Source: an uncultured Clostridia bacterium
GTDB lineage: Bacteria > Bacillota > Clostridia > UBA1381
NCBI GenBank assembly: GCA_910585485.1
Contig: CAJUEZ010000006.1
Span: forward strand, 1 to 64,000
DNA length: 64,000 bases
Direction: 5' to 3'
The first letter of the stretch is position 1. The number at the start of each line of letters is the position of its first letter. A model generated the notes under the pieces. The model was not told where the DNA came from. It ran no database searches and was given only the letters and a program-made list of their open reading frames with translations. Both the position numbers and the translations under genes were made by a program. Below are positions 1-11,331 of the stretch, one piece after another.

Positions 1-104
1 TTTTTCGCTTTTTTTGCATATTTTTTTTCGGATACCATATATTGTGGTTACTTTCTTCTTTTTATACATATATTGTAATTAATTGATACTCTTTTTAATA
101 TACA

Positions 105-140
105 AAAATCAGCTGTTGCTAAAAGGTAACGGCTGATTTT
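105..140 (-). terminator. Terminator after rho
   Basis: Read on the minus strand, AAAATCAGC pairs with GCTGATTTT around an imperfect inner stem, and the 3' arm ends in a T run. It lies 11 bases beyond the rho stop codon and probably ends the whole ecfA1-to-rho operon. Bases 1-104 show only AT-rich sequence with no feature I can support. Confidence 0.7.
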
Positions 141-150
141 ATTAAAATTA

Positions 151-1500
151 TTATTTTCCGTAATTTTTTATCATCAATTCAATAAAATCCTCATTAGTTG
201 CCGTGCTGCGAAGATATTGAATCAGACGCGCAACAGATTCCACACCGCTCTTTCCGACTTCACGGCGTATAATCCAACTTGCCTCCCTTTCACGGTTTGT
301 TAATAAATCCTCTTCACGGCGCGTACCGGATTTCAAAATATCTATCGCCGGGAAAATACGTTTTTCCTGAAGGTTTCGGTCAAGTTTCAATTCCATGTTG
401 CCCGTACCCTTAAACTCTTCAAAAATAACATCGTCCATACGGCTTCCTGTTTCCACAAGAGCAGTTGCAAGAATGGTAAGGCTTCCGCCCTCTTCAATAT
501 TTCTCGCCGCGCCGAAAAACTTTTTCGGTTTAAACAGAGCGTCAGGGTCAAGACCTCCTGAAAGCGTTCTTCCGGTTGGTGTGACAGTCAGGTTATACGC
601 GCGGGCAAGACGCGTTATAGAATCAAGAAGAATTACGACGTCTTTTTTCTGCTCAACAAGTCTTGACGCTCGCTCAAGAACCATTTCGGCAACTTTACAA
701 TGATTTTCAGGCATCTGGTCAAACGTTGAATAAATAACCTCGCCATCTATTGAACGCTTTATATCAGTAACCTCTTCCGGACGTTCGTCAATTAGAAGCA
801 CAATAAGCTTTACATCAGGATAATTTTTTGAAATAGACTGTGCAATCTGCTTTATAATAGTAGTTTTGCCTGCTTTGGGCGGCGCGACAATCATTCCGCG
901 CTGACCCTTGCCTATGGGCGAAATCAAGTCTATAAGCCTTGAAGCGCTTTTTTCTCGTTCACCCGTATCAAGCGACAATTTTTCCTTAGGATATATCGGC
1001 GTCAATCGTTCAAACGGACGACGCTTAAGCGCGACATCTATTGAATCTGAATTAATTGTTTTAACAAACAACAGCGGAGAATATTTATCCTCATCCTGAG
1101 AAGGACGGCAATCGCCGACTATCTCATCGCCTGTTTTTAAATTAAAACGTCTTATCTGCGTGGGCGAAACATAAATATCATTTTTGCTTGACATGTAATT
1201 TTCAACGCGCAAAAATCCGAATCCGTCTGACATTACATCAAGCACACCGCACACCTCAACAACATCTGCCGGACGTTCACGCTTCTTCGGCTGTTCTTTT
1301 TTCTTTTCTTCCTCAGCCATTTTCTCACGTTTCTCGCGAATCAAAGCTATTATCTCATCTTTTTTCAGTGCGGAAATTTTTTCTATATCCAGTCCTTGCG
1401 CTATTTGCTTCAATTCCTCTTTTGTTTTACGCTCCAGTTTTACTCCATCCTGCATATAGTACTCTCTTTCTGATAATTCTGTCTTAATATTAATCGTCAA
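151..1500 (-). CDS. rho: Transcription termination factor Rho
   Basis: Hexameric RNA-dependent ATPase that releases transcripts from RNA polymerase. 449 residues from the TTG at 1500. The N-terminus carries a Rho-N helical segment ([11 protein letters not shown]) and a charged linker; a cold-shock-like RNA-binding domain follows ([14 protein letters not shown], about residue 85). The ATPase core has the P-loop APPKAGKTT near residue 205, [11 protein letters not shown], and the Q-loop region [18 protein letters not shown]. The TTG start has GGGAG about 9 bases upstream and overlaps the end of ilvD by 11 bases. An ATG at 1455 with a purine-rich leader would give 434 residues and is the alternative. 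Last gene of the operon. Confidence 0.97.
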   Translation of the reverse strand: MTINIKTELSEREYYMQDGVKLERKTKEELKQIAQGLDIEKISALKKDEIIALIREKREKMAEEEKKKEQPKKRERPADVVEVCGVLDVMSDGFGFLRVENYMSSKNDIYVSPTQIRRFNLKTGDEIVGDCRPSQDEDKYSPLLFVKTINSDSIDVALKRRPFERLTPIYPKEKLSLDTGEREKSASRLIDLISPIGKGQRGMIVAPPKAGKTTIIKQIAQSISKNYPDVKLIVLLIDERPEEVTDIKRSIDGEVIYSTFDQMPENHCKVAEMVLERASRLVEQKKDVVILLDSITRLARAYNLTVTPTGRTLSGGLDPDALFKPKKFFGAARNIEEGGSLTILATALVETGSRMDDVIFEEFKGTGNMELKLDRNLQEKRIFPAIDILKSGTRREEDLLTNREREASWIIRREVGKSGVESVARLIQYLRSTATNEDFIELMIKNYGK

Positions 1501-3154
1501 GCATTACCGCTCCCTGAATCGCAGAAGAAACCAATTTTGAATATCTTCTTAAATATCCCGTCTTAACTTTCGGCTCAAGAGGCTTCCAATTTTCTTTACG
1601 CTTGGCAATCTCACTGTCACTTACTTTTAAATCTATACGACAATTATTTATATCAATCGCAATTATATCGCCGTCCTGCACAAACGCGATAGGACCGCCT
1701 TCGACAGCCTCAGGCGAAACATGACCAATCGCCGCTCCGCGCGTCGCGCCCGAAAAACGTCCGTCTGTAATCAGAGCAACATCTTTGTCAAGACCCATAC
1801 CGCAAATTGCGGAAGTCGGTGAAAGCATTTCACGCATACCCGGTCCTCCCTTAGGTCCTTCATAACGGATAACAACAACATCGCCTTTAACAATTTTACC
1901 AGCGTAAATTGCGGCAATAGCTTCTTCTTCACTGTTGAATACCTTTGCCGGACCTTCATGCACAAGCATTTCCTCCGCGACGGCGCTTCTCTTTACAACG
2001 CTGCCATCCGGTGCAAGATTACCCTTTAACACCGCTATACCGCCTGTCTGACTGTACGGATTATCTATCGGACGAATTACGTCATAATCAAGCACTTCAC
2101 AATCCTTGATATTCTCCCCAAGTGTTTTTCCTGTCGCCGTTATTGTGTCAAGCTTCAACAAATTCTTCTTTGAAAGCTCGTTCATAAGCGCCTGAACACC
2201 GCCTGCCGCGTACAAATCCTGTACATGGTGCTCACCCGCAGGTGCTAAATGACAAAGATTTGGTGTTTCTTTACTGATTTCATTAGCATAATCAAGAGTA
2301 ATCGGTGCTTTTGCCTCATGCGCGATTGCGGGAAGATGAAGCATTGAGTTTGTGCTGCACCCAAGAGCCATATCTACACGAAGCGCGTTATATATAGAAT
2401 CGGGAGTTATAATATCCCTTGGTCTTATATTCTTTTCAAGAAGTTCCATAATCTTCATACCGGCATGTTTTGCAAGACGGATTCTCTCTGAATAAACAGC
2501 GGGAATTGTGCCGTTTCCGGGAAGAGCCATACCAAGCACTTCACTCAAACAATTCATTGAGTTAGCCGTAAACATACCCGAACACGAACCGCAGGACGGA
2601 CAAGCCGCATTTTCAAGATTAAGCAGTTCATTCTCGTCAATAGTACCCGCTTTAAATGAGCCTACAGCTTCAAAAGCCGTATTCAAATCACGGAATTTAC
2701 CGTTATAATTCATTGAAAGCATTGGTCCGCCACTGACAATTATTGCGGGAATATTAAGTCTTGCAGCCGCGATAAGCATACCCGGAACGATCTTATCACA
2801 GTTCGGGATAAGAACAAGCGCGTCAAAACCATGCGCTATTGCCATAGATTCAATAGAATCAGCTATAAGTTCACGCGTGGCAAGAGAATATTTCATACCG
2901 ATATGTCCCATAGCAATACCATCGCAAACACCTATCGCGGGAAACTCTATCGGAGTTCCGCCGGCTATTCTTACACCGGTTTTTACCGCCTCGGCAATTT
3001 TATCAAGATGAATATGTCCCGGAATAATTTCATTTTTCGCGCTTACAACACCTATAAGCGGACGGCTTATTTCCTCGTCCGTAAAACCCGACGCTTTGAA
3101 AAGCGAGCGATGCGGTGTTTTTTCCAAACCTTTTTTAACTACGTCACTATACAT
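1490..3154 (-). CDS. ilvD: Dihydroxy-acid dehydratase
   Basis: Dehydrates 2,3-dihydroxy-isovalerate and -methylvalerate to the 2-oxo acids in valine and isoleucine synthesis; an Fe-S enzyme in the cytoplasm. 554 residues, the usual family length. Visible signatures are the CDKIVPGM motif near residue 119 and [19 protein letters not shown] near 190, which supply the cluster cysteines. The ATG follows AAGGAGG with normal spacing. No other ilv gene and no T-box or leader lie next to it; it sits 14 bases after cvpA, so it seems to be transcribed as part of the ecf-rho operon. Confidence 0.97.
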   Translation of the reverse strand: MYSDVVKKGLEKTPHRSLFKASGFTDEEISRPLIGVVSAKNEIIPGHIHLDKIAEAVKTGVRIAGGTPIEFPAIGVCDGIAMGHIGMKYSLATRELIADSIESMAIAHGFDALVLIPNCDKIVPGMLIAAARLNIPAIIVSGGPMLSMNYNGKFRDLNTAFEAVGSFKAGTIDENELLNLENAACPSCGSCSGMFTANSMNCLSEVLGMALPGNGTIPAVYSERIRLAKHAGMKIMELLEKNIRPRDIITPDSIYNALRVDMALGCSTNSMLHLPAIAHEAKAPITLDYANEISKETPNLCHLAPAGEHHVQDLYAAGGVQALMNELSKKNLLKLDTITATGKTLGENIKDCEVLDYDVIRPIDNPYSQTGGIAVLKGNLAPDGSVVKRSAVAEEMLVHEGPAKVFNSEEEAIAAIYAGKIVKGDVVVIRYEGPKGGPGMREMLSPTSAICGMGLDKDVALITDGRFSGATRGAAIGHVSPEAVEGGPIAFVQDGDIIAIDINNCRIDLKVSDSEIAKRKENWKPLEPKVKTGYLRRYSKLVSSAIQGAVMLDD

Positions 3155-3168
3155 TTCTTTTTTCCTCC

Positions 3169-3819
3169 TTATATTCTCATAAATAACTTTAGTAATATAT
3201 TATAGTTATAAAAATATTTTACAATATACGAATCGTTTATCATCTCAAACAGCTTATTATCCGCGCTGGCATACAGCGAGACAATCGCAAGCAGCAAGAA
3301 TATGATAAACACCATATTCACCGCTCCGAAGATACCGCCGATAAATTTATTTACTCCGCGGATAACCGGAAGCTTTGCCGTGCCGCTGATTATTATATAA
3401 GCCGCCATAAGAATTAAACGTATTATAACAAACAGTCCCACGCACGCTATAATTGTTATAGAAATACCCGTAATCACCTGCGCGGCGGTAAGATTTAAAG
3501 AAGTTACAACTCCTTCTTCACCATTAAGCCGCGTATTTACCGCCGACTGCATAAATTCCGGAAGATTAAGCGTTTCAGCTATGTTTACGCCGCCTCCCTG
3601 CGGTATGCGTACTTTTTCTGAAATCGAATTATGTATTCCTTCTGCCATTTGTGTTCCCTTAAGCATATTTTCAGCGGGTGTTTTTAATGCCATAACAAGA
3701 ACGATTGTTATCACAAGAGCGGTTATTTTCCATATGGATTTTATAAAACCTCTCTTATATCCTATTATAAACGATATTACAAGAAGCGTCAATAAAATAA
3801 TATCAAGTATTATGCTCAT
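3169..3819 (-). CDS. CvpA-family membrane protein
   Basis: 216 residues with four strongly hydrophobic segments: residues 2-22, 28-45, about 110-145 and about 155-185. The N-terminal pattern [20 protein letters not shown], with Gly-Tyr-Lys-Arg-Gly after the first segment, is the CvpA/YshB (colicin V production) family signature. The molecular role of the family is poorly defined; it is linked to envelope processes. The ATG follows TAGGAGG. It directly follows the DUF5711 gene (13-base gap), a pairing that suggests a shared membrane function, although this is inference from order only. Confidence 0.85.
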   Translation of the reverse strand: MSIILDIILLTLLVISFIIGYKRGFIKSIWKITALVITIVLVMALKTPAENMLKGTQMAEGIHNSISEKVRIPQGGGVNIAETLNLPEFMQSAVNTRLNGEEGVVTSLNLTAAQVITGISITIIACVGLFVIIRLILMAAYIIISGTAKLPVIRGVNKFIGGIFGAVNMVFIIFLLLAIVSLYASADNKLFEMINDSYIVKYFYNYNILLKLFMRI

Positions 3820-3832
3820 TTTATTCCTCCTA

Positions 3833-5239
3833 TTATACTGTCACAGTTTCAAAGCTGTTGGAATATATAATAATAAAAGAATTATCACACATGAGAATAA
3901 GCTTTTTAATGTCCATGGCGGAAGTATATTTTATCATAGATTTAGAGTTTATATTTCCGAAATATATATCCCTGCCCTTATTATAGAGAACCTTTTTACC
4001 CTTTATATCAAGAAAATCCGCTCCGCCCGCGAGAACTGTTGTATCTTTCAGCGCGCCGTTTTTATTGTACATATTAATCATTGGCATATTTCCGTCGTCA
4101 AAAGACAAAAGCATATTTCCGCTTGCATCTATCGCCGAATGAATCAACTTCACACCGCTGAAAGTGTTATTATACAAAACCTTTCCCTTGTCGGAAATAC
4201 CCGCCATGCGGTCATCTCCGAATATATTTAAAGTATTGCCGCAAAACTGTAAATCAAATACGACTGTATTTTCAATATCAATCTTTGAATAACTTTCTTT
4301 CTCATTCACATTAAAAAGCTGAATTACAGACTGCGCGTTGTTCTCTGTGCTTAAAAGAGCAACCGCGACACGTCTTGACGCGGCGGAAATGTCCGCGCAT
4401 ATAATCGAGTAACTGCCCGAACTCCAGGAAAAAATCTGCGTTCCCGATTTATTATAAACGGAGATTCCTCCCTTATATTCCTGTTTGGCTGTCACCGCGA
4501 CAACATCTCCTTTAGAAGATAAATTCACCGCGGTTATTGTGTCAGGGTCATTCACGTCATAAACAAGTTTATTCGCGTTATATAAACACAGCTTATTTCT
4601 GCCCTTTTCAGCAAGAATTATATATTCTCCCTCCGCCGCGAGTATCGGGTCTACTATAGCCGTAGTTATTTCCCACTCAATCTCGCCTCTTTCATTAATA
4701 TAAGACATGTAATTCATTTTTGCGCATATAACACCTTTTTTATACTTTGCAAATTGAGAACTTCCCGCGCCGTCGAAAGACACTAAAGTATTGCTCAAAA
4801 TTTGTGTGCCATAATCAGAATCGGGTCTGGGAGTAGGCAAAGCGGAACTGTCCTTAGACGAAAAAATCTTTGAAATACCGGAAAATAAATTGTCTCCGTT
4901 TTTCTCAGCGTTTATTCCGATAAATACTATCACGATAATAAGTCCTGTCAGAATACCGATTAATATTCCTTTTCCGCCGCTTTTTCTATGTTTTTTTCTT
5001 TTATTTTCAATTATATACCGCTTCTTTTCATTCGTATTCTCATTTATGTGTTTTGTTGAATCTTCTTCTTTTTTATTTTTTGGCTCGGTAATATTATCCT
5101 CTGTCTTCTCATTTGAAACATTTTCCTCAGTATTTGTTTCCTCTGAATCATCTGATGATTCTTTTTCTTCCTCCTGCGCGTATTGGATAAGATCATTAAT
5201 CGAATCTTCGTTTATAAGACTGTCTTTTTTATCCTTCAC
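3833..5239 (-). CDS. DUF5711-like membrane-anchored beta-propeller protein
   Basis: About 468 residues. A very acidic, Asn- and Lys-rich N-terminal region (roughly 1-75) is followed by a basic patch KRKKHRKSGGKG, one membrane helix (ILIGILTGLIIVIVFIGI), and an extracytoplasmic domain of repeating beta strands with WD/propeller character (for example VVAVTAKQEYKGGISVYNKSG). It matches the domain plan of clostridial DUF5711 proteins; function unknown. I choose the GTG at 5239: it overlaps the truA stop as GTGA and has GGGAGG upstream. A TTG at 5263 would extend it but lies before that Shine-Dalgarno sequence. Confidence 0.75.
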   Translation of the reverse strand: MKDKKDSLINEDSINDLIQYAQEEEKESSDDSEETNTEENVSNEKTEDNITEPKNKKEEDSTKHINENTNEKKRYIIENKRKKHRKSGGKGILIGILTGLIIVIVFIGINAEKNGDNLFSGISKIFSSKDSSALPTPRPDSDYGTQILSNTLVSFDGAGSSQFAKYKKGVICAKMNYMSYINERGEIEWEITTAIVDPILAAEGEYIILAEKGRNKLCLYNANKLVYDVNDPDTITAVNLSSKGDVVAVTAKQEYKGGISVYNKSGTQIFSWSSGSYSIICADISAASRRVAVALLSTENNAQSVIQLFNVNEKESYSKIDIENTVVFDLQFCGNTLNIFGDDRMAGISDKGKVLYNNTFSGVKLIHSAIDASGNMLLSFDDGNMPMINMYNKNGALKDTTVLAGGADFLDIKGKKVLYNKGRDIYFGNINSKSMIKYTSAMDIKKLILMCDNSFIIIYSNSFETVTV

Positions 5240-5970
5240 CGATAATATACCTCCCTTAAACAAAGTCCCTGAGGCGGAGCGGTTATGCCCGCTCTGTTTC
5301 TGTCACGCGAAGCTATTATATCCGCCATATCACGCGCGTCTGTTTTGCCTCCTCCGACAGATACTAAAGTTCCGGTTATAATCCTTACCATATTATATAA
5401 AAATCCGTTTCCGACAACGTCTAATGTTATCATGTCCCCATTTTCCGTCACATCAAGAGAATATATTTCTCTGACTGTTGTCGCTACTGAAAAACCGCTT
5501 GAAGCAAAGCCGATAAAATCATGCTCGCCTATAAACGCTTCAGCCGCGCGGCGCATATTCTCCACGCAAAGCGGATGTTTATAATGCCACGAATACCGAC
5601 CCAAAAACGCGTCCGGAAAGTCACGGCATAAAATTCTATAAACATATCTTTTTTTCACAGCGCTGTTATTGGCATGAAAATCCTCCGCTGCTTCACATGC
5701 TCTGAGGCAAACAATATCATCGGGCAAAACAGAATTTAACGCGTACGGAAATTTCTCCGCGGGAACAGAAGACAGTGTATGAAAATTACATATGTAATTC
5801 TCCGCGTGTACCCCCGCGTCCGTGCGTCCGCAGCCTATAAGGTTTATTTTTTCGCCCGTGATTTTTTCAAGAGCGTTTTTGACGGTTTCCTGTACTGTGG
5901 CAGCGTTTTTCTGTATCTGCCAGCCGTGATAATTCGTACCGTCAAACTGAAGTCCGATTTTAATATTCAT
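5236..5970 (-). CDS. truA: tRNA pseudouridine(38-40) synthase TruA
   Basis: Converts uridines 38-40 of the tRNA anticodon arm to pseudouridine. 244 residues from the ATG at 5970 (MNIKIGLQFDGTNYHGWQ). The catalytic Asp lies in GCGRTDAGVHA near residue 50; VGNGFLYNMVRIITGTL is the conserved C-terminal block. An upstream TTG at 6015 would add 15 residues that are not family-like and overlap ecfT. Position directly after ecfT is the common order in Bacillota. It is followed by DUF5711 with a GTGA overlap. Confidence 0.95.
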   Translation of the reverse strand: MNIKIGLQFDGTNYHGWQIQKNAATVQETVKNALEKITGEKINLIGCGRTDAGVHAENYICNFHTLSSVPAEKFPYALNSVLPDDIVCLRACEAAEDFHANNSAVKKRYVYRILCRDFPDAFLGRYSWHYKHPLCVENMRRAAEAFIGEHDFIGFASSGFSVATTVREIYSLDVTENGDMITLDVVGNGFLYNMVRIITGTLVSVGGGKTDARDMADIIASRDRNRAGITAPPQGLCLREVYYR

Positions 5971-6005
5971 TATACCATTCCCATTAATAAAATTCAAGTT
6001 TGCCT

Positions 6006-6818
6006 TTATACCCAAAATTCTGCCAAAATCAATGCCGCGGCAGCAACCGCAAATATTATGCCTGCCTTCAAGTCAAGCAGCGTCATATGAGATTGGGTCA
6101 TCTTTGTCCGGTTTGTACCGCCTCTGTAACACCTTGCCTCCATTGCTGTTGCCAATTCGTCGGCGCGGCGGAAAGCGCTTACAAACAAAGGAACCAAAAG
6201 CGGCATCATCGCCCGCGCGCGTTTTATTATATTCCCCGTTTCAAAATCTGCCCCTCTCGCTGTCTGCGCCTTCATTATTTTGTCTGTTTCCTCCGCAAGA
6301 GTGGGGATAAATCGTATTGCAATCGTCATCATCATCGCTATTTCATGCGATGGTACTTTTATTTTATTCAGCGGTTTAAGAAGTTTTTCAATACCGTCCG
6401 TAAGTTGCAACGGCGAGGTTGTCAATGTAAGAAAAGATGTTCCGATTATCAGATACAAAAGTCTTACAGCCATTATACAGCCTGCCTCAATACCCTCTTT
6501 TGTTATATTAAGCGTCCATGAAAATATAGGAATTGACAAAACCGCTTCTCCGGGCGTCATTAAAAGATTCATTATTGCTGTCAGCACAAGTATCCACAAC
6601 ATCGGACGGATTCCTTTTAATATCATTTTCAGCGGCACTGCGCTGATAATAATAAGCGCGGCGCTGTAAATCGTAAAAATGACGTATGAAAAAGGCTTAT
6701 TTATAATAAATAAAAGCACTATATACAATATAATAAGAATTATTTTAAAAGGCGGGGCTATTCTGTGCAGAGGTGAATTTCCCGGAACATACTGTCCTAT
6801 TATTATATCCTTAAACAT
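6006..6818 (-). CDS. ecfT: ECF transporter transmembrane component EcfT
   Basis: Shared membrane subunit of group II energy-coupling-factor vitamin transporters. 270 residues with several membrane helices (for example [17 protein letters not shown] and [15 protein letters not shown]). The two coupling-helix signatures A-R-G are visible as TARGADFE near residue 190 and ARCYRGGTN near residue 230. The ATG at 6818 follows GGGAGG and overlaps the ecfA2 stop by 8 bases. The substrate-binding S component is not in this window, so the vitamin carried cannot be deduced. Confidence 0.95.
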   Translation of the reverse strand: MFKDIIIGQYVPGNSPLHRIAPPFKIILIILYIVLLFIINKPFSYVIFTIYSAALIIISAVPLKMILKGIRPMLWILVLTAIMNLLMTPGEAVLSIPIFSWTLNITKEGIEAGCIMAVRLLYLIIGTSFLTLTTSPLQLTDGIEKLLKPLNKIKVPSHEIAMMMTIAIRFIPTLAEETDKIMKAQTARGADFETGNIIKRARAMMPLLVPLFVSAFRRADELATAMEARCYRGGTNRTKMTQSHMTLLDLKAGIIFAVAAAALILAEFWV

Positions 6819-7671
6819 CACCGCCGCCTCCCATAAGTTCTTTTATCGCCTTTGCGGCATACTTAACGGTATAAATATGCCGAGGCAAGTCATATCCCGC
6901 CGCGCGCAGCTTATCCGCGAGAAGAGTTATCTGCGGAACATCAAGACCTATAGAGCGCAAAAGCTTACACTTTGTAAAAACCTCGGAAACAGAACCCTCC
7001 GTTTCAATTCTGCCCTCGTTCATAACAATCACATGCTCAGCGGTTTTTGCGACATCCTCCATAGAATGAGAAACAAATATAATAATCATATCGCGGTTTT
7101 TCTCATGAAGGTTTTTAATAAGATTTAAAATGCTGTCTCTGCCCCTCGGGTCAAGACCCGCGGTCGGCTCGTCAAGTATAAGCACTTTTGGATTCATTGC
7201 GATTACACCGGCTATTGCCACGCGTCTTTTCTGTCCCCCGGAAAGTTCAAACGGAGAACGGTCAAGATATTTTTCCTTAAGTCCGACCGCTTCCGCGCTC
7301 AGACGAACTCTTTCATCAATTTCATTCTCATCAAGACCGATATTTTTCGGACCAAACGCAATATCCTTATAAACGGTCTCCTCAAAAAGCTGATGCTCTG
7401 GATACTGAAAAACCAACCCTACCTTGCGGCGGATAAGTTTTAAATCTGTTTTTGCATCTGTTATATTCACATCATCTATTGTGATTTTTCCCGACGTCGG
7501 TTTAATAAGCGCGTTTAAATGCTGTATAAGCGTTGACTTTCCGCTGCCTGTATGACCTATCAGAGCAGTCAGAGAACCGTCGGGAATTTCAATATTAATA
7601 TCAAAAAGCGCCTGACGTTCAAACGGCATTCCCTGCTGATAAACATAATTTACATTATCAATTTTTATCAC
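6811..7671 (-). CDS. ecfA2: ECF transporter ATPase EcfA2
   Basis: Second ATPase of the energizing module. 286 residues with Walker [10 protein letters not shown] near residue 40, Q-loop [13 protein letters not shown], signature [13 protein letters not shown], Walker [13 protein letters not shown] and the switch His in FVSHSMEDV. The YPEHQLF Q-loop is typical of EcfA2 proteins. The GTG start overlaps the ecfA1 stop as GTGA and has GGGAGG upstream, so translation of the pair is probably coupled, fitting a 1:1 heterodimer. Confidence 0.96.
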   Translation of the reverse strand: MIKIDNVNYVYQQGMPFERQALFDINIEIPDGSLTALIGHTGSGKSTLIQHLNALIKPTSGKITIDDVNITDAKTDLKLIRRKVGLVFQYPEHQLFEETVYKDIAFGPKNIGLDENEIDERVRLSAEAVGLKEKYLDRSPFELSGGQKRRVAIAGVIAMNPKVLILDEPTAGLDPRGRDSILNLIKNLHEKNRDMIIIFVSHSMEDVAKTAEHVIVMNEGRIETEGSVSEVFTKCKLLRSIGLDVPQITLLADKLRAAGYDLPRHIYTVKYAAKAIKELMGGGGDV

Positions 7672-8528
7672 AATGCAGCACCTCCCAAAGCTTTTACAAG
7701 TTCTTCAAAGCACTCGTCCACCGTCAAAACATCATTACTGATTTGGATTCCAAGCTTTTTAAGTTCATATGCCAGTTCGGTAACCTGAGGAACGTCAAGA
7801 CCGAGCGCTTTTATTTGCTCCACATTGCAAAAAACTTCTTTGGGCGCGCCGTCAAGCACAATTCGTCCACTATCTATTACAATAGTTCTGTCCGCTTCCG
7901 CCGCCTCGTCCATATAATGAGTGATGAGAATAACAGTTATTCCCCTGTCTTTATTAAGCGTCTTTATCGTCCTCATAACCTCACTTCTTCCCACAGGGTC
8001 AAGCATAGCGGTCGGCTCGTCAAGTATAAGTATTTCAGGATTCATCGCCAATACCGAAGCTATAGCTATTCTCTGCTTTTGTCCGCCCGAAAGCTTTGAT
8101 GGCGAACTTTTTGCAAACTTCGTCATATTGACAACTTTAAGACACTCATCCACGCGGCGACGTATTTCTTTTGGCTCAACTCCGAGATTTTCAGGGGCAA
8201 ATGCCACCTCGTCCTCTACCACTGCCGCCACTATCTGATTATCGGGATTCTGAAAGACCATTCCCGCCGACTGACGTATGTCAAAAACGGCATTTTCATC
8301 ACCGGTGTCCAGTCCTTTTATGTACACCTTACCGCCCGATGGCAAAAGTATAGCGTTAAAATGCTTCGCCAATGTCGATTTTCCGCTGCCATTATGCCCC
8401 AAAATAGCAGTAAATAAGCCTTTTTCTATATTCAAATTTATATCTCTTAAAACTTCCTCCTCTTTTATCGTGCCGTTTTCATCGTCCGTATCACGATAAA
8501 TAAAAGAAAGATTTTCTGTTTTTATCAT
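7668..8528 (-). CDS. ecfA1: ECF transporter ATPase EcfA1
   Basis: First ATPase of the ECF module and first gene of the operon that runs to rho. 286 residues: Walker [10 protein letters not shown] near residue 44, Q-loop [13 protein letters not shown], signature [13 protein letters not shown], Walker [13 protein letters not shown], switch His in LITHYMDEA. The FQNPDNQ Q-loop separates it from EcfA2. ATG at 8528 with AAAGGG upstream. In most Bacillota these genes follow rplQ; here they follow the que genes after a 75-base gap. Confidence 0.96.
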   Translation of the reverse strand: MIKTENLSFIYRDTDDENGTIKEEEVLRDINLNIEKGLFTAILGHNGSGKSTLAKHFNAILLPSGGKVYIKGLDTGDENAVFDIRQSAGMVFQNPDNQIVAAVVEDEVAFAPENLGVEPKEIRRRVDECLKVVNMTKFAKSSPSKLSGGQKQRIAIASVLAMNPEILILDEPTAMLDPVGRSEVMRTIKTLNKDRGITVILITHYMDEAAEADRTIVIDSGRIVLDGAPKEVFCNVEQIKALGLDVPQVTELAYELKKLGIQISNDVLTVDECFEELVKALGGAAL

Positions 8529-8603
8529 TTTAATTATTACCCTTTACTGATAAATTGTAGCGCGGAAATCAAGTCGCGCGAAATTTTGCCTCACATGGCT
8601 TTT

Positions 8604-8936
8604 TTATTTTATATAGCTTGCCGTGTTATCCTGACTCTCCTGAACGTCCACACGATAACAGTACGGCTGCAACTCATCACAAATAAATTTTGCAATATTT
8701 TCCGCGGTCGGATTAAAATCCACCACTTCATTTATAATCTTATGATCAAATCTATCGTTTATTTTCTTTTTGATGTGTGTAAAATCCATTATCATACCGT
8801 TTTTATCAAGAGTTTTACTTCTTAAATACACGTCAATAATCCAATTATGTCCGTGCAGATTTGTACACTTTGAGTCATAATCAAGCGACAGCTTATGCGC
8901 CGCGCTGATTTCAAGTCTTTTTTTTACCTCGTACAT
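8604..8936 (-). CDS. queD: 6-carboxytetrahydropterin synthase QueD
   Basis: Converts dihydroneopterin triphosphate to 6-carboxytetrahydropterin, the second step to the preQ1 precursor of queuosine. 110 residues. Zn ligands and catalytic Cys are visible: AAHKL near residue 13 and CTNLHGHNW near 24 (Cys-x3-His-x-His), with [12 protein letters not shown] as the later conserved block. The ATG follows GGAGG and overlaps queC by 13 bases. Confidence 0.94.
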   Translation of the reverse strand: MYEVKKRLEISAAHKLSLDYDSKCTNLHGHNWIIDVYLRSKTLDKNGMIMDFTHIKKKINDRFDHKIINEVVDFNPTAENIAKFICDELQPYCYRVDVQESQDNTASYIK

Positions 8937-9598
8937 TTTTTATCCTCCAAAAATTGTTTATAACCGTTTCGTCTTAACTCGCACGCGGGACAATGACCGC
9001 AGCCTTCACCTTTTACACCGTTATAACACGTCAGAGTTTTATTATAAATAATATCAAGCACGCCTAAATCATCCGCCATTTTCCATGTTTGCGCTTTGTT
9101 TATCCACATAAGCGGAGTATGAATAACAAAATTATAATCCATCGCTAAATTAAGCGTCACGTTAAGCGATTTGATAAAAATATCGCGGCAGTCGGGATAA
9201 CCCGAAAAATCTGTTTCGCATACACCGGTTACAAGGTCTGTCGCGCCGTGAGTTTTTGCGTAAATAGCCGCGTAACTCAAAAACAACAGGTTTCTGCCCT
9301 CAACAAATGTATTCGGCGGCGCTCCCTCAGGTTTTTTTTCTTCAACAGGAATATCCTCGCGCGTAAGAGAATTTGCGCTGAGTTGGTTTATAATGGGAGT
9401 GGGTATCACCTCATATTCAATCCCTGTTTCACTACATATATCGCGCGCGCATTGCAGTTCAGTCTTGTGACGCTGACCGTAGTCGAAACCTACAGCGGAC
9501 ACATTTTCCTTTCCGAATCTGTCTATTGCCCAAAACAGACAAGTTGTACTATCCTGACCGCCTGATAATACAACAATTACTTTTCTATTGTTTTTCAT
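8924..9598 (-). CDS. queC: 7-cyano-7-deazaguanine synthase QueC
   Basis: ATP-dependent conversion of 7-carboxy-7-deazaguanine to preQ0. 224 residues with the PP-loop [12 protein letters not shown] at residue 9, GFDYGQRHK, and the C-terminal zinc cluster Cys-x7-Cys-x2-Cys-x2-Cys (near [13 protein letters not shown]). Upstream leader AAAGGTGAAAGAGAT is a weak ribosome site. It is 119 bases after queF; I searched that gap for a preQ1 aptamer and did not see one. Confidence 0.96.
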   Translation of the reverse strand: MKNNRKVIVVLSGGQDSTTCLFWAIDRFGKENVSAVGFDYGQRHKTELQCARDICSETGIEYEVIPTPIINQLSANSLTREDIPVEEKKPEGAPPNTFVEGRNLLFLSYAAIYAKTHGATDLVTGVCETDFSGYPDCRDIFIKSLNVTLNLAMDYNFVIHTPLMWINKAQTWKMADDLGVLDIIYNKTLTCYNGVKGEGCGHCPACELRRNGYKQFLEDKKCTR

Positions 9599-9717
9599 AT
9601 CTCTTTCACCTTTCTTCTTTCTAAGACCAAAAGAAAATCGTTCATATTGCCGATTTAAAGCGCACGGACATAACTAAGATATTCCAAGCGCTAAACAGGG
9701 CGGCAAAACGGGCGATT

Positions 9718-10191
9718 TTATTCAGTCAAGCTATTGAACAGTCGTTCCTCGGCTATTTTTTCATACCTTGTGCCTTTCTCACCGTAATTCGCAAACGGAT
9801 AAATCGCAATACCGCCGCGCGGAGTAAAAATGCCTTTAACCTCTAAATATTTGGGTTCCATCAGTTTTACAAGGTCTTTCATTATTATATTAACGCAATC
9901 CTCATGGAAATCGCCCTGATTGCGAAAACTAAAAAGATATAGTTTCAATGATTTTGACTCAACCATTTTAATATTCGGTATATAGTTTATTTTAATTTTC
10001 GCGAAATCCGGCTGACCGGTAATTGGACAAAGCGACGTAAATTCGGGACAGTCAAATGTAACCATATAATCGTTGTCAGGGTGTTTATTTACAAATGTTT
10101 CCAAAACCTCGGGGGCATAAGTGTCTTTGTAAACTGTCTTTTTGTTGCCCAAAAGAGTTAAACCCTCTGTTTCCTTATCATTTCTCGGCAT
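9718..10191 (-). CDS. queF: preQ0 reductase QueF (type I)
   Basis: NADPH-dependent nitrile reductase making preQ1 from preQ0. 157 residues, the length of the unimodular YkvM-type enzyme. The catalytic Cys is in [11 protein letters not shown] near residue 56, and the family motif [14 protein letters not shown] follows near 78. The ATG follows AAGGAG. First gene of the que group; the 68-base leader after tyrA shows no convincing preQ1 riboswitch. Confidence 0.96.
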   Translation of the reverse strand: MPRNDKETEGLTLLGNKKTVYKDTYAPEVLETFVNKHPDNDYMVTFDCPEFTSLCPITGQPDFAKIKINYIPNIKMVESKSLKLYLFSFRNQGDFHEDCVNIIMKDLVKLMEPKYLEVKGIFTPRGGIAIYPFANYGEKGTRYEKIAEERLFNSLTE

Positions 10192-10259
10192 AATTATTCT
10201 CCTTATTGTCTATTTATAAAATACATAACTTCTGTTACAAGGTAATTGTGTTATGTTCA

Positions 10260-11099
10260 CTATTCCATAAGCCACTTTATTTTTTGTTCAGTCGCGTGTT
10301 TCATAATTTTTTCAAGTTCTGCGCGGTCTCCGTTTGCAGTCGCCTGTTTGATTTTTTCAAGACTTTCCTGCATTTCCGTAATTCTGTCAACCAGCGCATC
10401 CTTATTTTCAGTAAACAACTCGCTCCACATCTCCGCGTTAATAATCGCTACACGGGTGCAGTCTCTCAAACTGCCCGCGCTGAAATATCTTGAGCGCTCA
10501 ATCATGGGACTGTCACATAAAGCCACCGCTACAACGTGCATAAGTTGGCTCGTATACGCGATAACAGCATCATGTTCATCCGGAGTTGTCATGACAACAT
10601 GCTTGCAGCCAATATATTCCGCCAGTTCTCTGATAATGGCAATGTTTTCAGGCTTGTTTTTTTGGGTTGGAGTAATAAGAAATGAGGCCTTGTTAAAAAG
10701 CGTGTCAGTCGAACTTTTATATCCTCCCACTTCACGTCCCGCCATCGGGTGCGCGCCTATGAAATCCACATCGTTAGGCAATATTTTTTCAAGTTCTTTC
10801 ACCATAAAACTTTTAACGCCTGAAACATCCGTTATTATTGCTCCCGTTTTGATATGCGACAAATTATCGCGTATTATATTTACATTAAGTTGCGGATACA
10901 GGCAAAGAATTATAAGGTCTGCATTGTCCATTGCCTCGCCGGGATCTGCAAAACCTTCGTCAATTACACCGTCTTGCTTCGCGAGAAGAAGCGTTTCCGC
11001 GGTTCTGTTATACGCGGCAATAGTACATTCATGAAAGCCACGCAATCTGCGCGCGATTGAACCGCCTATTAAACCTAAACCAATTATTGCTATTTTCAT
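10260..11099 (-). CDS. tyrA: Prephenate dehydrogenase
   Basis: Oxidises prephenate to 4-hydroxyphenylpyruvate in tyrosine synthesis. 279 residues, with the NAD-binding GLGLIGGSIARRL at the N-terminus, DVSGVKSFMV, and the substrate-site block FIGAHPMAGREVGGY near residue 137. Length shows a minimal enzyme without the ACT or chorismate mutase domain. ATG with GGAGAG upstream. It stands alone between gap and queF, without other aromatic pathway genes. Confidence 0.9.
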   Translation of the reverse strand: MKIAIIGLGLIGGSIARRLRGFHECTIAAYNRTAETLLLAKQDGVIDEGFADPGEAMDNADLIILCLYPQLNVNIIRDNLSHIKTGAIITDVSGVKSFMVKELEKILPNDVDFIGAHPMAGREVGGYKSSTDTLFNKASFLITPTQKNKPENIAIIRELAEYIGCKHVVMTTPDEHDAVIAYTSQLMHVVAVALCDSPMIERSRYFSAGSLRDCTRVAIINAEMWSELFTENKDALVDRITEMQESLEKIKQATANGDRAELEKIMKHATEQKIKWLME

Positions 11100-11282
11100 A
11101 TCTTTTTCTCTCCATTATATACTTTGGAATATATTTTATCACAAATCTGTAAAATTGTGAATATGTAATTTATAAAAAATAATTTTATCTTGAATAGCTA
11201 AATCTTTATAAAAACAATTTATGAAATATAATAAACTTATTAATACGAAAGGATAAATAAAACATCAATATTATGCCATGCG

Positions 11283-11315
11283 AAAAAAACGGACTGCAAA
11301 AGCAATCCGTTTTTT
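11283..11315 (-). terminator. Terminator after gap
   Basis: On the minus strand AACGGATTGC, loop TTTT, GCAGTCCGTT, then seven T. Strong intrinsic terminator 17 bases past the gap stop. The stretch 11100-11282 before tyrA is AT-rich and shows no gene. Confidence 0.9.
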
Positions 11316-11331
11316 AATATCAACTTTTCAA

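Noticed and set aside
3581..4231. Plus-strand frame of 216 codons over cvpA and DUF5711
   Set aside because: Antisense shadow of two well-supported minus-strand genes with normal ribosome sites.
9599..9717. preQ1 riboswitch before queC
   Set aside because: No C-rich hairpin loop with an A-rich pseudoknot tail was seen on the minus strand.
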